Source: Georgfuchsia toluolica (GTDB lineage: Bacteria > Pseudomonadota > Gammaproteobacteria > Burkholderiales > Rhodocyclaceae). From it: DNA of 64,000 bases. Made by a program: the position numbers and the translations under genes. Under the pieces are notes generated by a model. It saw only the letters and a program-made list of their open reading frames with translations. It was not told where the DNA came from and did no database searches. How positions within the stretch are numbered: the stretch's first letter is position 1; every line of letters begins with the position of its first letter. The stretch spans positions 3,224,001-3,288,000 of the forward strand of contig NZ_CAJQUM010000001.1 in assembly GCF_907163265.1 (NCBI RefSeq), in the 5' to 3' direction. Positions 27,958-37,182 of this stretch are shown here, piece after piece.

Positions 27958-28055
27958 GGCGTACCCAGTAAACAATGATGGCGCCTGCGGAGGCAAGTCC
28001 CGGAGATTGATCGCCGCCGCTGACCCTTGTCCTGTCCTTTCGGAGGAGACGCATC

Positions 28056-29099
28056 ATGTTGCCTGCCAAAGCCTACGCCGCCTATGGCGCCACATCGCCT
28101 CTCGCCCCATTCGAGATCAATCGGCGCGAACCGGGCCCGCATGACGTCCTGTTCGACATTCTTTACTGCGGCATCTGCCATTCCGACATCCACTATGCAC
28201 GCGGGCAGTTTTTCGGCCCGAAATACCCAGTGGTTCCGGGCCACGAGATCGTCGGCAAGGTGGCGCGGGTTGGCGGCGCCGTCACCCGGCACAAGGTGGG
28301 CGATATGGTCGGCGTCGGTTGCCTGGTCGATTCCTGCCGCACCTGTCCCGAGTGCCGCTCCAATCAGGAGCAGTTCTGCAACGACATGATCGGTACCTAC
28401 GGCGGTGTCGAGAAAGGCGGCAACATGCAGACCTATGGCGGCTACTCGACGCGCATAACAGTCGATGAGAATTACGTGCTGAAGATTCCATCTCAACTCG
28501 ATCCGGCCGCGGCCGCGCCCCTGCTCTGCGCCGGCATCACCACCTACTCGCCGCTGCGGCACTGGAAAGCCGGCAGGGGCAGCAAGGTGGGCGTCATCGG
28601 CCTGGGCGGGCTCGGCCACATGGCGGTCAAGCTGGCGGCGGCCATGGGCGCGGAAGTCACGATACTCAGCACCTCGGACAGCAAGAAGGCGGACACCAAA
28701 CGCCTTGGCGCCAGCGACTTTGCCAATACCGAGGATGGGGCAAGCCTGGCGCGCCTGTCCGGACACTTCGACCTGATCCTCAACACCGTCTCGGCCAGGG
28801 TCGGTTACGATGCCTACATCAGCCTGCTCAAGCGCGACGGCACGCTGGTATTGCTCGGCCTTCCCGATGGCCCGGTGTCATTCAACGCCCTCGGCCTGCT
28901 GCGCAAGCGCAGGAACGTGGCCGCTTCGCTCATTGGCGGCATCCGCGAAACGCAGGAGATGCTGTACTTCTGCGCCGAGCACGGCATCGTATCCGACATC
29001 GAAACCATCCCGATCGACCAGGTCAACGCGGCCTACGAGCGCATCCTCAAGAGCGATGTGCGCTATCGCTTCATTATCGACATGGCGTCGCTGCTTTAG
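28056..29099 (+). CDS. Zinc-dependent NAD(P) alcohol dehydrogenase, cinnamyl-type
   Basis: A 347-residue medium-chain dehydrogenase of the YahK/cinnamyl alcohol dehydrogenase group. Catalytic zinc ligands lie in CGICHSDIH and PGHEIVG, structural zinc cysteines in CRTCPECRSNQEQFC, and the cofactor fold in GLGGLGHMAVKLAA. It probably reduces aldehydes with NADPH. A GGAGG-type ribosome site lies 7-8 bases before the ATG. About 100 bp separate it from moeB, and it converges on ribD. The physiological substrate is not evident. Confidence 0.93.
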   Translation: MLPAKAYAAYGATSPLAPFEINRREPGPHDVLFDILYCGICHSDIHYARGQFFGPKYPVVPGHEIVGKVARVGGAVTRHKVGDMVGVGCLVDSCRTCPECRSNQEQFCNDMIGTYGGVEKGGNMQTYGGYSTRITVDENYVLKIPSQLDPAAAAPLLCAGITTYSPLRHWKAGRGSKVGVIGLGGLGHMAVKLAAAMGAEVTILSTSDSKKADTKRLGASDFANTEDGASLARLSGHFDLILNTVSARVGYDAYISLLKRDGTLVLLGLPDGPVSFNALGLLRKRRNVAASLIGGIRETQEMLYFCAEHGIVSDIETIPIDQVNAAYERILKSDVRYRFIIDMASLL

Positions 29100-29104
29100 A
29101 AACG

Positions 29105-30196
29105 CTACGCTTGCTTGAGACGCGCGATCAGGCGCAGGTCCGGGCCGATCGCGCGCCGTTCGATGATTGTCAGTTCGCACTTTCCCGACAAATCGGTGAG
29201 TTCCGGCAGGTTGACCATGCCGCGCGCGTTGTCGCCGAGCAGCACCGGCGCCTGATAGATCAACAGTTCGTCGACGCAACCCTCGCGCAGCAGAGAGCCA
29301 TTGAGCCTGGGACCGGCTTCGACCATGACTTCATTGATGTCGCGCCTGCCGAGTTCGGTCAACAGGGCAGACAGGTCGACCTTGCCCTGCGCATTCGGTA
29401 GCACCACGACCTGAACGCCGAGTTTTCCCAGTGCTGCAATCCTGGCCTTGTCTTCGCTTGCCGTGGCGATCAAAGCATTGCCACCCTCAAGAATCCGGGC
29501 ACTCAATGGGGTTTCCAGCCTGCTATCGACGACGATACGCAAGGGCTGTCTCGTCGTTTCGATGTCGCGTACGGTGAGACGTGGATTGTCTTCACGTACC
29601 GTACCGATGCCGGTGAGCATGGCGCAGGACCGGGCGCGCCAGACATGCGCATCGCACCGCGCATCGGGGCCGGTGATCCATTGCGATATGCCATTGTTGA
29701 GGGCGGTCTTGCCGTCGATGCTGGCCGCGATCTTGACCCGGACCCAGGGCCGGCCGCGCGTCATGCGCGAAACAAAACCGATGTTGAGTTCGCGCGCCTC
29801 GGCCTCCATGAGACCGGCAGCGGTGGCGATGCCGGCCGCGCGCAATTTCTCGATACCCTGTCCGGCCACCAGCGGATTTGGATCCTGCATGGCGGCCACG
29901 ACGCGAACAATGCCCGCAGCGATCAGGGCATCGGCGCAGGGTGGCGTGCGGCCGTGGTGGCTGCAGGGTTCGAGCGTGACATAGGCGGTGGCTCCCTGCG
30001 CCAGATTGCCTGCCATGCGCAAGGCATTCACTTCGGCATGCGCTTCGCCGGCACGCTCATGCCAGCCTTCGCCGACCACCTTGCCGTCGCGCACGATGAC
30101 GCAGCCGACGCGCGGATTCGGCGTGGCGGTGTAGAGGCCGCGTTGCGCCAATCGCAGCGCAAGGGCCATGTGTTCGTGATCGGCAGTTAAAAACAT
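29105..30196 (-). CDS. ribD: Bifunctional riboflavin biosynthesis protein RibD
   Basis: A 363-residue enzyme with an N-terminal deaminase (HAEVNAL zinc site; PCSHHGRTPPCADALI) and a C-terminal 5-amino-6-(5-phosphoribosylamino)uracil reductase (VKIAASIDGKTALNNG; VMVEAGPRLNGSLL). It catalyses two successive early steps of riboflavin synthesis. The start is the ATG giving MFLTADHEHM; the frame is open nine codons upstream (ISVSSVAD), but those codons are a dispersed repeat. nrdR lies upstream on the same strand, the usual betaproteobacterial glyA-nrdR-ribD order. Confidence 0.95.
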   Translation of the reverse strand: MFLTADHEHMALALRLAQRGLYTATPNPRVGCVIVRDGKVVGEGWHERAGEAHAEVNALRMAGNLAQGATAYVTLEPCSHHGRTPPCADALIAAGIVRVVAAMQDPNPLVAGQGIEKLRAAGIATAAGLMEAEARELNIGFVSRMTRGRPWVRVKIAASIDGKTALNNGISQWITGPDARCDAHVWRARSCAMLTGIGTVREDNPRLTVRDIETTRQPLRIVVDSRLETPLSARILEGGNALIATASEDKARIAALGKLGVQVVVLPNAQGKVDLSALLTELGRRDINEVMVEAGPRLNGSLLREGCVDELLIYQAPVLLGDNARGMVNLPELTDLSGKCELTIIERRAIGPDLRLIARLKQA

Positions 30197-30198
30197 AT

Positions 30199-30280
30199 CA
30201 GCCACAGAGGACACAGAGATCACAGAGGAAAACCACTGACAGCATATCGTTTCTGTGTCCTCTGTGAACTCTGTGGCAGG
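30199..30280. repeat. CCACAGAGGACACAG-family inverted repeat (copy 3)
   Basis: Left arm AGCCACAGAGGACACAGAG and right arm TCTGTGTCCTCTGTGAACTC form a long hairpin filling almost all of the space between nrdR and ribD. It is three bases from the ribD start. Confidence 0.88.
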
Positions 30281-30754
30281 TCAGGTTTTGGGTTTTGCGG
30301 TGCGCGGCTTCTTCACTTCGCGGATCGCGTCGGAGAATTCATTCACGTCCTCGAAGTTGCGATACACCGAGGCAAAGCGGATATAGGCGATCTTGTCGAG
30401 TCTCTTCAGCTCGCGCATCACCAGTTCGCCGACCCGATCTGTGGCGACCTCGCGTTCGCCCAGCGTCACCAGTTTTTCCTCAATATGATCGATGGCGGCT
30501 TCGACGCTCTCGGTTGTCACGGGACGCTTGCGCAGGGCCAGCATCATGCTGGCGTGCAGTTTCTCACGATCGTATTCGGTGCGGCTGCCATTCTTCTTGA
30601 CCAGATGCGGCAGTTGCAACTCAACGCGCTCATAGGTAGTAAAGCGCTTGTCGCAGGCAGGGCAACGGCGGCGGCGGCGCACGGTATCGCCATCGTCGTT
30701 TTCGCGCGTATCGACGACCTGGGTGTTCGGGTCAGCGCAATAGGGGCATTTCAC
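30281..30754 (-). CDS. nrdR: Transcriptional repressor NrdR
   Basis: A 157-residue regulator of ribonucleotide reductase genes. The N-terminal zinc ribbon uses CPYC and CPAC ([37 protein letters not shown]). The ATP-cone follows ([20 protein letters not shown]), then the family C-terminus with [17 protein letters not shown]. Length is standard. It lies between glyA and ribD, and acts by binding NrdR boxes elsewhere in the genome. Confidence 0.97.
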   Translation of the reverse strand: MKCPYCADPNTQVVDTRENDDGDTVRRRRRCPACDKRFTTYERVELQLPHLVKKNGSRTEYDREKLHASMMLALRKRPVTTESVEAAIDHIEEKLVTLGEREVATDRVGELVMRELKRLDKIAYIRFASVYRNFEDVNEFSDAIREVKKPRTAKPKT

Positions 30755-30787
30755 AGCGCGCTTCCTTCAATGCCTCGAAGAGACTGA

Positions 30788-30832
30788 CTAGTCCCCTCCC
30801 CCGCGTGGCGGGGGAGGTTGGGAGGGGGTGCC
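30788..30832. repeat. Hairpin repeat between glyA and nrdR
   Basis: CCTCCCCCG (30795-30803) pairs perfectly with CGGGGGAGG (30809-30817) around a 5-base loop, followed by TTGGGAGGGGGTG. The layout resembles the left part of the repeats at 53038, 53447 and 62393. It may weaken read-through from glyA. Confidence 0.75.
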
Positions 30833-30857
30833 CTCATGGACCGGACGGGGTATGGCG

Positions 30858-32102
30858 TTAGCCATACACCGGGAACTTCTTGCAGAGCACAGCGACCTTT
30901 TCCCGCACCGAGGCAAGCACGTGCTCGTCGTTTGGCGCATCGAGCACGTCGGCAATCAGGTTGGCCACCTGTTCCGCCTCGATCTCGGTGAAGCCGCGCG
31001 TAGTCATGGCCGGTGAGCCGATGCGGATACCGGAAGTGACGAAGGGTTTTTCCGGATCGTTCGGGATCGCGTTCTTGTTGACCGTGATGTGCGCCTTGCC
31101 CAGTGCGGCTTCGGCTTCCTTGCCGGTGATCTTCTTGGCGCGCAGGTCGACCAGAAACACATGCGACTCGGTACGGCCCGAAACTATACGCAAACCACGA
31201 TTGATCAGTGCCTTGGCCATCACGATGGCATTCTCGACCACCTGTTCCTGATAGGCCTTGAATTCCGGCGCCAATGCTTCCTTGAAGGCGACCGCCTTGG
31301 CCGCGATCACGTGCATCAGCGGGCCGCCCTGCAGGCCGGGGAAGATGGCCGAATTGATGGCCTTCTCGTGCGCGGCCTTCATCAGGATGATGCCGCCGCG
31401 CGGACCGCGCAGCGTCTTGTGCGTCGTCGATGTGACCACGTCGGCGTGCGGCACCGGGTTGGGGTAGAAGCCCGCCGCGATCAAACCGGCGTAGTGGGCC
31501 ATGTCCACCCAGAAAATCGCGCCGACTTCCTTGGCAATTTTGGCGAAGCGCGGGAAATCGATGCGCAACGCATAGGCCGAGGCGCCGGCGATGATGATCT
31601 TCGGCTTGTGCTCGCGCGCCAGCGCTTCCATTTTGTCGTAGTCGATTTCTTCCTTGGCGTTGAGGCCGTAGGCAACCACGTTGAACCATTTGCCCGACAT
31701 GTTGAGCGCCATGCCGTGGGTGAGGTGGCCGCCTTCGGCGAGGCTCATGCCCATGATGGTGTCGCCCGGCTTGGCGAAGGCCATCAGCACGGCCTGGTTG
31801 GCCTGCGAGCCGGAATTCGCCTGCACGTTCGCGCAATCGGCGCCGAACAGTTTCTTCAACCGGTCGATGGCCAGTTGTTCGACCACATCGACATGTTCAC
31901 AACCGCCGTAGTAGCGCTTGCCCGGGTAGCCCTCGGCATATTTGTTGGTGAGCTGCGAACCCTGGGCCTCAAGCACGGCACAGGACACGTAGTTCTCCGA
32001 GGCGATCAACTCGATGTGATCTTCCTGGCGACGGTTCTCGGCCTGGATCGCGGACCAGATTTCCGCATCGGTAATGACAAGGGAAGTTTTCTTGGCGAAC
32101 AT
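30858..32102 (-). CDS. glyA: Serine hydroxymethyltransferase GlyA
   Basis: A 414-residue PLP enzyme that interconverts serine and glycine while charging tetrahydrofolate. Marks are [40 protein letters not shown], and the PLP-lysine segment [14 protein letters not shown]. Length and ends fit the family. It heads the glyA-nrdR-ribD order. About 145 bp upstream hold no gene and should contain its promoter. Confidence 0.98.
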   Translation of the reverse strand: MFAKKTSLVITDAEIWSAIQAENRRQEDHIELIASENYVSCAVLEAQGSQLTNKYAEGYPGKRYYGGCEHVDVVEQLAIDRLKKLFGADCANVQANSGSQANQAVLMAFAKPGDTIMGMSLAEGGHLTHGMALNMSGKWFNVVAYGLNAKEEIDYDKMEALAREHKPKIIIAGASAYALRIDFPRFAKIAKEVGAIFWVDMAHYAGLIAAGFYPNPVPHADVVTSTTHKTLRGPRGGIILMKAAHEKAINSAIFPGLQGGPLMHVIAAKAVAFKEALAPEFKAYQEQVVENAIVMAKALINRGLRIVSGRTESHVFLVDLRAKKITGKEAEAALGKAHITVNKNAIPNDPEKPFVTSGIRIGSPAMTTRGFTEIEAEQVANLIADVLDAPNDEHVLASVREKVAVLCKKFPVYG

Positions 32103-32247
32103 TGTTTCTCCGGAAAGAATGTTTCGGTGAAGGCTTGCCCGCGCAGCGGGTTATGCCGAAACCAAAACATGGCGGGAAGCGGTTGGGGAAAGGAAACGAC
32201 AAGTTTACCATGCGGCCTCAAGCTTCTCTGCCGCTCTGCCCCAGGTT

Positions 32248-33531
32248 CTAGCTATTCGCCAGGGCCAGTTGGCCGTTCCTTTCCTTGCCAACCAGCAACA
32301 ACGCCATGAGGGACAGTAGCGCGGCAGCGGACAGGTAGTAGCCGACAAAGCCAAGGTCATAATTCCGGGCCAGCCACATGGCGATATAGGGTGCGAGCGA
32401 TGCCCCCAATATGCCGGCGAAATTGAATGTCAGCGATGTCCCCGTATAGCGCAGCTCGGTGGGAAACAGTTCGGAAAGAACGGTGCCGAGCGGACCATAG
32501 GTCATTCCCATCAGGCCCATGCCAAGCGACAGGAACACGGTGACGAGCCCCATGTTCCCGGAACCGAACATGGGGGCGAGCAGAAAGCCGAACAGGGCAA
32601 TCGCAGCGGAAACCACGATCAGCAGGGGCCGGCCGCCGTACTTGTCCGCCAATTTGGCCGAGAGCGGAATCGTCAGGCCGAAGAACAGCACGGAAAACAA
32701 TTGCATCAACAAAAAGTCCGTTCGCGGAATCTTCAGCGCCGTGGTCGCCCAGCTCTGCGAGAAAACCGTCATCAGGTAGAACACGACGAAAGTGGATGTC
32801 GCCATCAGCGTTCCCATGACCAGTATCCCGAAATGATGGCGAAATACCGACAGGATCGGCACCTTGACGCGCTGGTTGTTTTCCAGCGTTTTCTGGAACG
32901 CCGGAGTTTCGGTGAGTTTCAGGCGCACATAAAGTCCCACGATCACCAGTACTGCGCTGGCCAGAAAGGGAATGCGCCAGCCAAAACTCAGGAACTGATC
33001 GTTGGAAAGGAACTCGCTCAACAGCAGGAAAATGCCGCCCGAAAGCAGGAAGCCGATCGGGGCGCCCAGTTGCGGAAACATGCCGAACCAGGCCCGCTTT
33101 CCCGGCGGCGCATTTTCGACCGCGAGCAGCACCGCGCCGCCCCATTCGCCGCCCAGGCCGAGGCCCTGGCCAAAGCGGCACAATGCCAATAACAGCGGAG
33201 CGGCGGTGCCAATGGCGGCATAAGTCGGCAACAGGCCGATGACGACGGTGGAGATGCCCATGGTCAGCAATGCCGCGACCAGCGTTGCCTTGCGGCCGAT
33301 GCGATCGCCGAAATGACCGAACAGGGCCGAACCGACGGGACGTGCGAAGAAGGCAATGGCGAAGGTCGCCAGGGATTGCATCATCGCCGCGGCCGGATCC
33401 GACGCGGGAAAAAACAGCATCGGGAAAACCAGCACCGCGGCATTGGCATAGGTATAGAAATCGAAGAACTCGATCGCGCTGCCAATCATGCTGGCGAACA
33501 GGATGCGGTTGACGGGGTTAGGATTCTTCAT
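32248..33531 (-). CDS. MFS transporter, metabolite:H+ symporter (MHS) type
   Basis: A 427-residue, 12-helix transporter. It begins ILFASMIGSAIEFFDFYTY, the MHS/ProP/ShiA opening. GHFGDRIGRKATLVAALL is the loop 2-3 motif, and RFGQGLGLGGEWGGAVLLAVE is the motif in helix 4. Members import carboxylates, shikimate, betaine or similar compounds with protons; the substrate cannot be read. The start was set at MKNPNPVNRI; a 19-codon upstream extension is unlike the family. It stands alone, with an inverted repeat upstream. Confidence 0.92.
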   Translation of the reverse strand: MKNPNPVNRILFASMIGSAIEFFDFYTYANAAVLVFPMLFFPASDPAAAMMQSLATFAIAFFARPVGSALFGHFGDRIGRKATLVAALLTMGISTVVIGLLPTYAAIGTAAPLLLALCRFGQGLGLGGEWGGAVLLAVENAPPGKRAWFGMFPQLGAPIGFLLSGGIFLLLSEFLSNDQFLSFGWRIPFLASAVLVIVGLYVRLKLTETPAFQKTLENNQRVKVPILSVFRHHFGILVMGTLMATSTFVVFYLMTVFSQSWATTALKIPRTDFLLMQLFSVLFFGLTIPLSAKLADKYGGRPLLIVVSAAIALFGFLLAPMFGSGNMGLVTVFLSLGMGLMGMTYGPLGTVLSELFPTELRYTGTSLTFNFAGILGASLAPYIAMWLARNYDLGFVGYYLSAAALLSLMALLLVGKERNGQLALANS

Positions 33532-33582
33532 ATGCCTAGTTTGCTGCTTGCGAATTGATAGAACCACCACATGGAAAGAACC

Positions 33583-33659
33583 CGTCATTCCCGCGAAGGC
33601 GGGAATCCAGAGGTATTAACGCGCAAAACCCATGGATCCCCGCCTTCGCGGGGATGACG
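33583..33659. repeat. 26-bp inverted repeat built on CCCGCGAAGGCGGG
   Basis: The left arm 33583-33610 (begins CGTCATTCCCGCGAAGGCGG) and the right arm 33634-33659 are near-complements, and each arm is itself a small hairpin. It lies between the MFS gene and pmbA. Similar elements occur dispersed in many proteobacterial genomes. Confidence 0.88.
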
Positions 33660-33699
33660 AATATTTGACAGTTGGTATAAGAATTTACAAAGCACCATA

Positions 33700-35040
33700 C
33701 TAACTTCCCGCTACCGTCATGCGCTCGATCAATATCGAGCCGACCTGCTTCGCGCCGCGCGCCAGTACGTCGTTGCCGACCGCTGTGATGCCGCGCAGCA
33801 TGTCTTTCAAGTTGCCGGCGATGGTGATCTCATGCACCGGGTAGGCGATCTCGCCGTTTTCCACCCAGTAGCCGGCGGCACCGCGCGAGTAGTCGCCGGT
33901 CACGTAATTCACGCCCTGGCCGAGCAGTTCGGTGACCAGCAGCCCCGTGCCCATCTGTTTGAGCAAGCCCCTGAAATCGTGCGGCCCCGATTTGACGATC
34001 AGGTTGTGGCTGCCGCCGGCGTTGCCGGTGGTGGCCATGCCCAGCTTGCGCGCCGTGTAGGTCGAGAGAAAATAGCCTTGCAGCACACCGTCTTTTACCA
34101 CGCTGCGGTCGTGCGTTGCCACGCCATCGTCATCGAAAGGGGTGGAGCCCAGCGCACCTTTTAACAGTGGCCGTTCGTCGATCTGCATGAAATCGGGAAA
34201 TATCTGCCGGCCCAGGCTGTCCAGCAGGAATGAAGACTTGCGATACAGTGAGCCCCCGCTCACCGCATAGACAAAATTGCCGATCAGGGTCGGCGCCAGC
34301 GGCGCCTCGAACAACACCGGCACCTGGCGCGTCTTGATTTTGCGCGCCTTGAGCCGCGCCAGCGCGCGGCGCGCGGCATAGTCGCCGATCGCTTCCGGCG
34401 CCGCCAGATCGGCGGCGCGCCGCTGTGTGGAATACCAGTCGTCGCGCTGCATGTCGTTGCCCTTGCCGGCGATGACGGCGCAGGCGATGTAGTGCCGCGA
34501 AGAGGGATAACCGCCCATGAAGCCGAGGCTGTTGGCGGAAATGAAGTGCGAGTGCTGCACCGAGACTGTCGCTCCTTCGGAATTCTTCACCAGCGGGCTG
34601 ACATCGAAGGCGGCCTGCTCGCAGCGGCGCGCGATGTCGATGGCCTCTTCCACCGGCAATTGCCAGGGGTGATACAGATCGAGGTCGGGAATCTTCTTTG
34701 CCAGCAAGGCTTCATCCGGCAAACCCGCGCACGGGTCTGCCGCGGTAAAGCGGGCGATGGAAAGCGCCGCATCGACGGCGGCACGCAAGGCGGCAGCGGA
34801 AAAATCAGAGGTGCTGGCATGGCCGAGCCGCTGGCCGACATAGACCGTGACCCCAACGCCCTTGTCGCGGTTGTACTCGATGGTGTCGACGGCTTGCCTG
34901 CGTACCGTGACGGACTGGCCGAAGCCTTCCGACACATCGACTTCGCAGCCGGTCGCGCCGGAATTCGCGGCATACTGCAATACGTCGCGCGCCAGTTCGC
35001 GCAAGCTTTCGGGGGTATAGCTGAAATCGTTGCCGGCCAT
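33700..35040 (-). CDS. pmbA: Metalloprotease-associated protein PmbA (TldE)
   Basis: A 446-residue TldD/PmbA family protein. Marks include GCEVDVSEGFGQSVTVRR, VGVTVYVGQRLGHASTSDFS, PVLFEAPLAPTLIGNFVYAV and YFLSTYTARKLGMATTGNAGG. With TldD it forms a peptidase that matures small peptides and degrades antitoxins. TldD is not in the window. It is divergent from yjgA (38 bp), an arrangement conserved in many beta- and gammaproteobacteria. Confidence 0.95.
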   Translation of the reverse strand: MAGNDFSYTPESLRELARDVLQYAANSGATGCEVDVSEGFGQSVTVRRQAVDTIEYNRDKGVGVTVYVGQRLGHASTSDFSAAALRAAVDAALSIARFTAADPCAGLPDEALLAKKIPDLDLYHPWQLPVEEAIDIARRCEQAAFDVSPLVKNSEGATVSVQHSHFISANSLGFMGGYPSSRHYIACAVIAGKGNDMQRDDWYSTQRRAADLAAPEAIGDYAARRALARLKARKIKTRQVPVLFEAPLAPTLIGNFVYAVSGGSLYRKSSFLLDSLGRQIFPDFMQIDERPLLKGALGSTPFDDDGVATHDRSVVKDGVLQGYFLSTYTARKLGMATTGNAGGSHNLIVKSGPHDFRGLLKQMGTGLLVTELLGQGVNYVTGDYSRGAAGYWVENGEIAYPVHEITIAGNLKDMLRGITAVGNDVLARGAKQVGSILIERMTVAGS

Positions 35041-35078
35041 TTAAGGGTACGCGTAAGCACAAAGATATAATTCTACTC

Positions 35079-35630
35079 GTGGACACCCAACCGATTCCCG
35101 AAGAAGACGACCCCGAGTTCGATCGCCCGAGCAAATCGCAAAAGAAGCGCGACATGGACGCCCTGCAGGACATGGGCGTTGAACTGGCGGCGCTGTCCCC
35201 GGAGCGGCTGAACCGGATCGAGATGCCGGACGCTCTGCGCGCTGCCTTGCGCGATGCGCAGCGCATCACCCAGAACGGCGCCAAGAAACGGCAACGGCAA
35301 TACATCGGCAAGCTGATGCGCGATGTCGACGTTGGGCCCATCAAGGCCGCGCTCGATGAGGTCAAAGGGATTTCCGCCGCCGCCAAGGCCGAACAGCACA
35401 GACTCGAACGCCTGCGCGCGCAGTTGATGGAAAGCGAAGAAGTGCTCGGCGACATCGCGCGCCAGCATCCGGGCGCCGATCTCCAGCATCTGCGCCAGTT
35501 GCGCCGCAATGCGTTGAAGGAACAGCAACTCGGCAAGCCGCCGCGTGCCTATCGCGAGCTTTTCAGGTTACTTAGGGAACTTCAAAGTCAAGCCACAGAG
35601 GACACAGAGTTCACAGAGGAAAACCCGTGA
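35079..35630 (+). CDS. yjgA: Ribosome-associated protein YjgA (DUF615)
   Basis: A 183-residue, highly charged helical protein that associates with the 50S subunit. DRPSKSQKKRDMDALQDMG and ARQHPGADLQHLRQLRRNA are family motifs. It starts with GTG. The last codons (QATEDTEFTEENP) are not YjgA-like: they are the translation of a dispersed repeat that removed the original stop, so the C-terminus is extended by about 13 residues. It is divergent from pmbA. Confidence 0.93.
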   Translation: MDTQPIPEEDDPEFDRPSKSQKKRDMDALQDMGVELAALSPERLNRIEMPDALRAALRDAQRITQNGAKKRQRQYIGKLMRDVDVGPIKAALDEVKGISAAAKAEQHRLERLRAQLMESEEVLGDIARQHPGADLQHLRQLRRNALKEQQLGKPPRAYRELFRLLRELQSQATEDTEFTEENP

Positions 35631-35692
35631 CAGATTTTCTCTGTGTGCTGCGTGAACTCTGTCCCACAGGGATTTCCTCTGGTCATGGCTAA
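35589..35692. repeat. CCACAGAGGACACAG-family inverted repeat (copy 4)
   Basis: The left arm AAGCCACAGAGGACACAGAG supplies the last codons and stop of yjgA. The right side ends in CCCACAGGGATTTCCTCTGG followed by TCATGGCT, a module shared with the copies near 21.7 and 45.4 kb. It ends 9 bp before the mog start, so it also forms the leader of that gene. Confidence 0.88.
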
Positions 35693-35701
35693 AGGATTTT
35701 T

Positions 35702-36292
35702 ATGAACGATGAACTGATAATCGGCCTGGTCTCCATCTCCGATCGCGCCTCGGGCGGCGTCTATGAGGACAAGGGCATTCCGGCCCTGGAGGAATGGCTG
35801 GTTGCCGCGCTGCTCTCGCCGTGGCGCATCGAAACGCGGCTGATCCCCGACGAGCAGGCGGTGATTGAAAAAACGCTGATCGAGCTCTGCGATAGCGTCG
35901 GTTGCCATCTGGTGCTCACCACCGGCGGCACCGGCCCCGCATTGCGCGACGTGACGCCCGAAGCGACGCTGGCGGTAGGGCACAAGGTGATGCCGGGCTT
36001 CGGCGAACAGATGCGGCAAATCTCGCTGCACTTCGTTCCGACTGCCATCCTCTCACGACAGACGGCGGTGATTCGCGGCAAGGCGCTGATCCTCAATCTG
36101 CCGGGGCAACCCAAATCGATCAAGGAAACGCTGGAAGGCGTCAAGGATGCCGGCGGCAAGCAGCTCGTACCCGGCATCTTCGCCGCCGTACCCTATTGCA
36201 TCGACCTCATCGGCGGACCATACATCGAAACCGATGAAACGGTGGTCAAGGCCTTCCGGCCCAAGTCGGCAATGCGCCCGAAAGCCGAATAA
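35702..36292 (+). CDS. mog: Molybdopterin adenylyltransferase Mog
   Basis: A 196-residue enzyme that adenylates molybdopterin before molybdate insertion. Marks are IGLVSISDRASGGVYEDKGI, TTGGTGPALRDVTPEAT and ILNLPGQPKSIKETLEGVK. The ribosome site is weak (CTAAAGGATTTTT before ATG). It follows yjgA across a repeat. Together with moeB it indicates molybdenum cofactor synthesis. Confidence 0.95.
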   Translation: MNDELIIGLVSISDRASGGVYEDKGIPALEEWLVAALLSPWRIETRLIPDEQAVIEKTLIELCDSVGCHLVLTTGGTGPALRDVTPEATLAVGHKVMPGFGEQMRQISLHFVPTAILSRQTAVIRGKALILNLPGQPKSIKETLEGVKDAGGKQLVPGIFAAVPYCIDLIGGPYIETDETVVKAFRPKSAMRPKAE

Positions 36293-36369
36293 AGCCGGAT
36301 CACAATGGATTCTGTCTTTTTGCGCTGCCATCGATGATGACGAATGCTTCTAGCGGGAAGGAAACCGGG

Positions 36370-37116
36370 ATGATCGTATTTCTCACTGGGGCATCGGCCG
36401 GGTTCGGCACCGCGATTGCCCGCAGCTTCGTCAAAGGCGGACATCGGGTCGTCGCCACCGCGCGCCGCAAAGATCGCCTGATGGCGCTTGGCAGTGAACT
36501 CGGCGATGCACTTTTGCCGCTCGAACTTGACGTACGCGACCGCGCGGCCGTGGCGGCAATAGCGGATCTGCTGCCGGCCGAGTTCGCCGCCGTTGATGTG
36601 CTCATCAATAATGCGGGTCTCGCGCTGGGGCAGGAACCCGCGCACTGCGCGCAACTGGATGACTGGCAGACCATGATCGAGACCAACTGTCTCGGGCTGG
36701 CGCAGGTCACGCGAGCGTTGTTGCCGGGCTTTGTCGAACGCAATCGCGGGCATATATTCAATCTCGGTTCGACGGCGGGCCGCTGGCCTTACCCCGGTTC
36801 CAATGTATATGGCGCGACCAAGGCTTTTGTCCGTCAGTTCAGTTTGAATCTGCGCGCGGACCTGGCTGGCACCGCCATCCGTGTGACTGACGTCGAGCCC
36901 GGACTTTGCGGCGGCACCGAATTCTCCGATGTGCGCTTCCACGGCAACCGCGAAAAGGCCGCCAGGGTATACGAGGGTGTGCAGCCGTTAACTGAGGAAG
37001 ACATCGCCGAGACCATTTATTGGATAGCGACCCGACCGCAACATATCAACATCAATGTGATCGAACTGATGCCTGTCGCCCAGTCCTTTGCCGGACTTTC
37101 GGTTTCCCGCGACTAG
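36370..37116 (+). CDS. Short-chain dehydrogenase, YdfG-like
   Basis: A 248-residue SDR. The cofactor motif TGASAGFGTAIA is at the N-terminus, with NNAGLALG, the catalytic Ser in LGSTAG and the YxxxK in YGATKAF. DVEPGLCGGTEFS matches the YdfG group, which oxidises L-allo-threonine, serine and 3-hydroxy acids with NADP and reduces malonic semialdehyde. The start at 36370 has GGAAGG upstream at good spacing; an ATG 12 codons earlier lacks this. It ends before the long leader of the transporter operon. Confidence 0.92.
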   Translation: MIVFLTGASAGFGTAIARSFVKGGHRVVATARRKDRLMALGSELGDALLPLELDVRDRAAVAAIADLLPAEFAAVDVLINNAGLALGQEPAHCAQLDDWQTMIETNCLGLAQVTRALLPGFVERNRGHIFNLGSTAGRWPYPGSNVYGATKAFVRQFSLNLRADLAGTAIRVTDVEPGLCGGTEFSDVRFHGNREKAARVYEGVQPLTEEDIAETIYWIATRPQHININVIELMPVAQSFAGLSVSRD

Positions 37117-37153
37117 GCGCCGCATTCCCCTCGCCCCTTGGGCCGCGCCGCGC

Positions 37154-37182
37154 TTGACTCTGAAAAAGAAAAGTCTGAGAAT
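37154..37182 (+). promoter_or_regulatory. Candidate sigma-70 promoter of the transporter operon
   Basis: TTGACT (37154-37159) is followed at 17 bp by GAGAAT (37177-37182). The -35 box is good and the -10 is moderate. It lies 38 bp after the dehydrogenase stop and would start a leader RNA of about 650 bases. No experimental support. Confidence 0.4.

Noticed and set aside
26578-27996. A 472-codon frame on the minus strand
   Set aside because: It is antisense to ctpA and moeB, which have intact catalytic motifs; its composition is typical of an opposite-strand shadow.
31089-32309. A 406-codon frame on the plus strand
   Set aside because: It is antisense to glyA with no family-like sequence.
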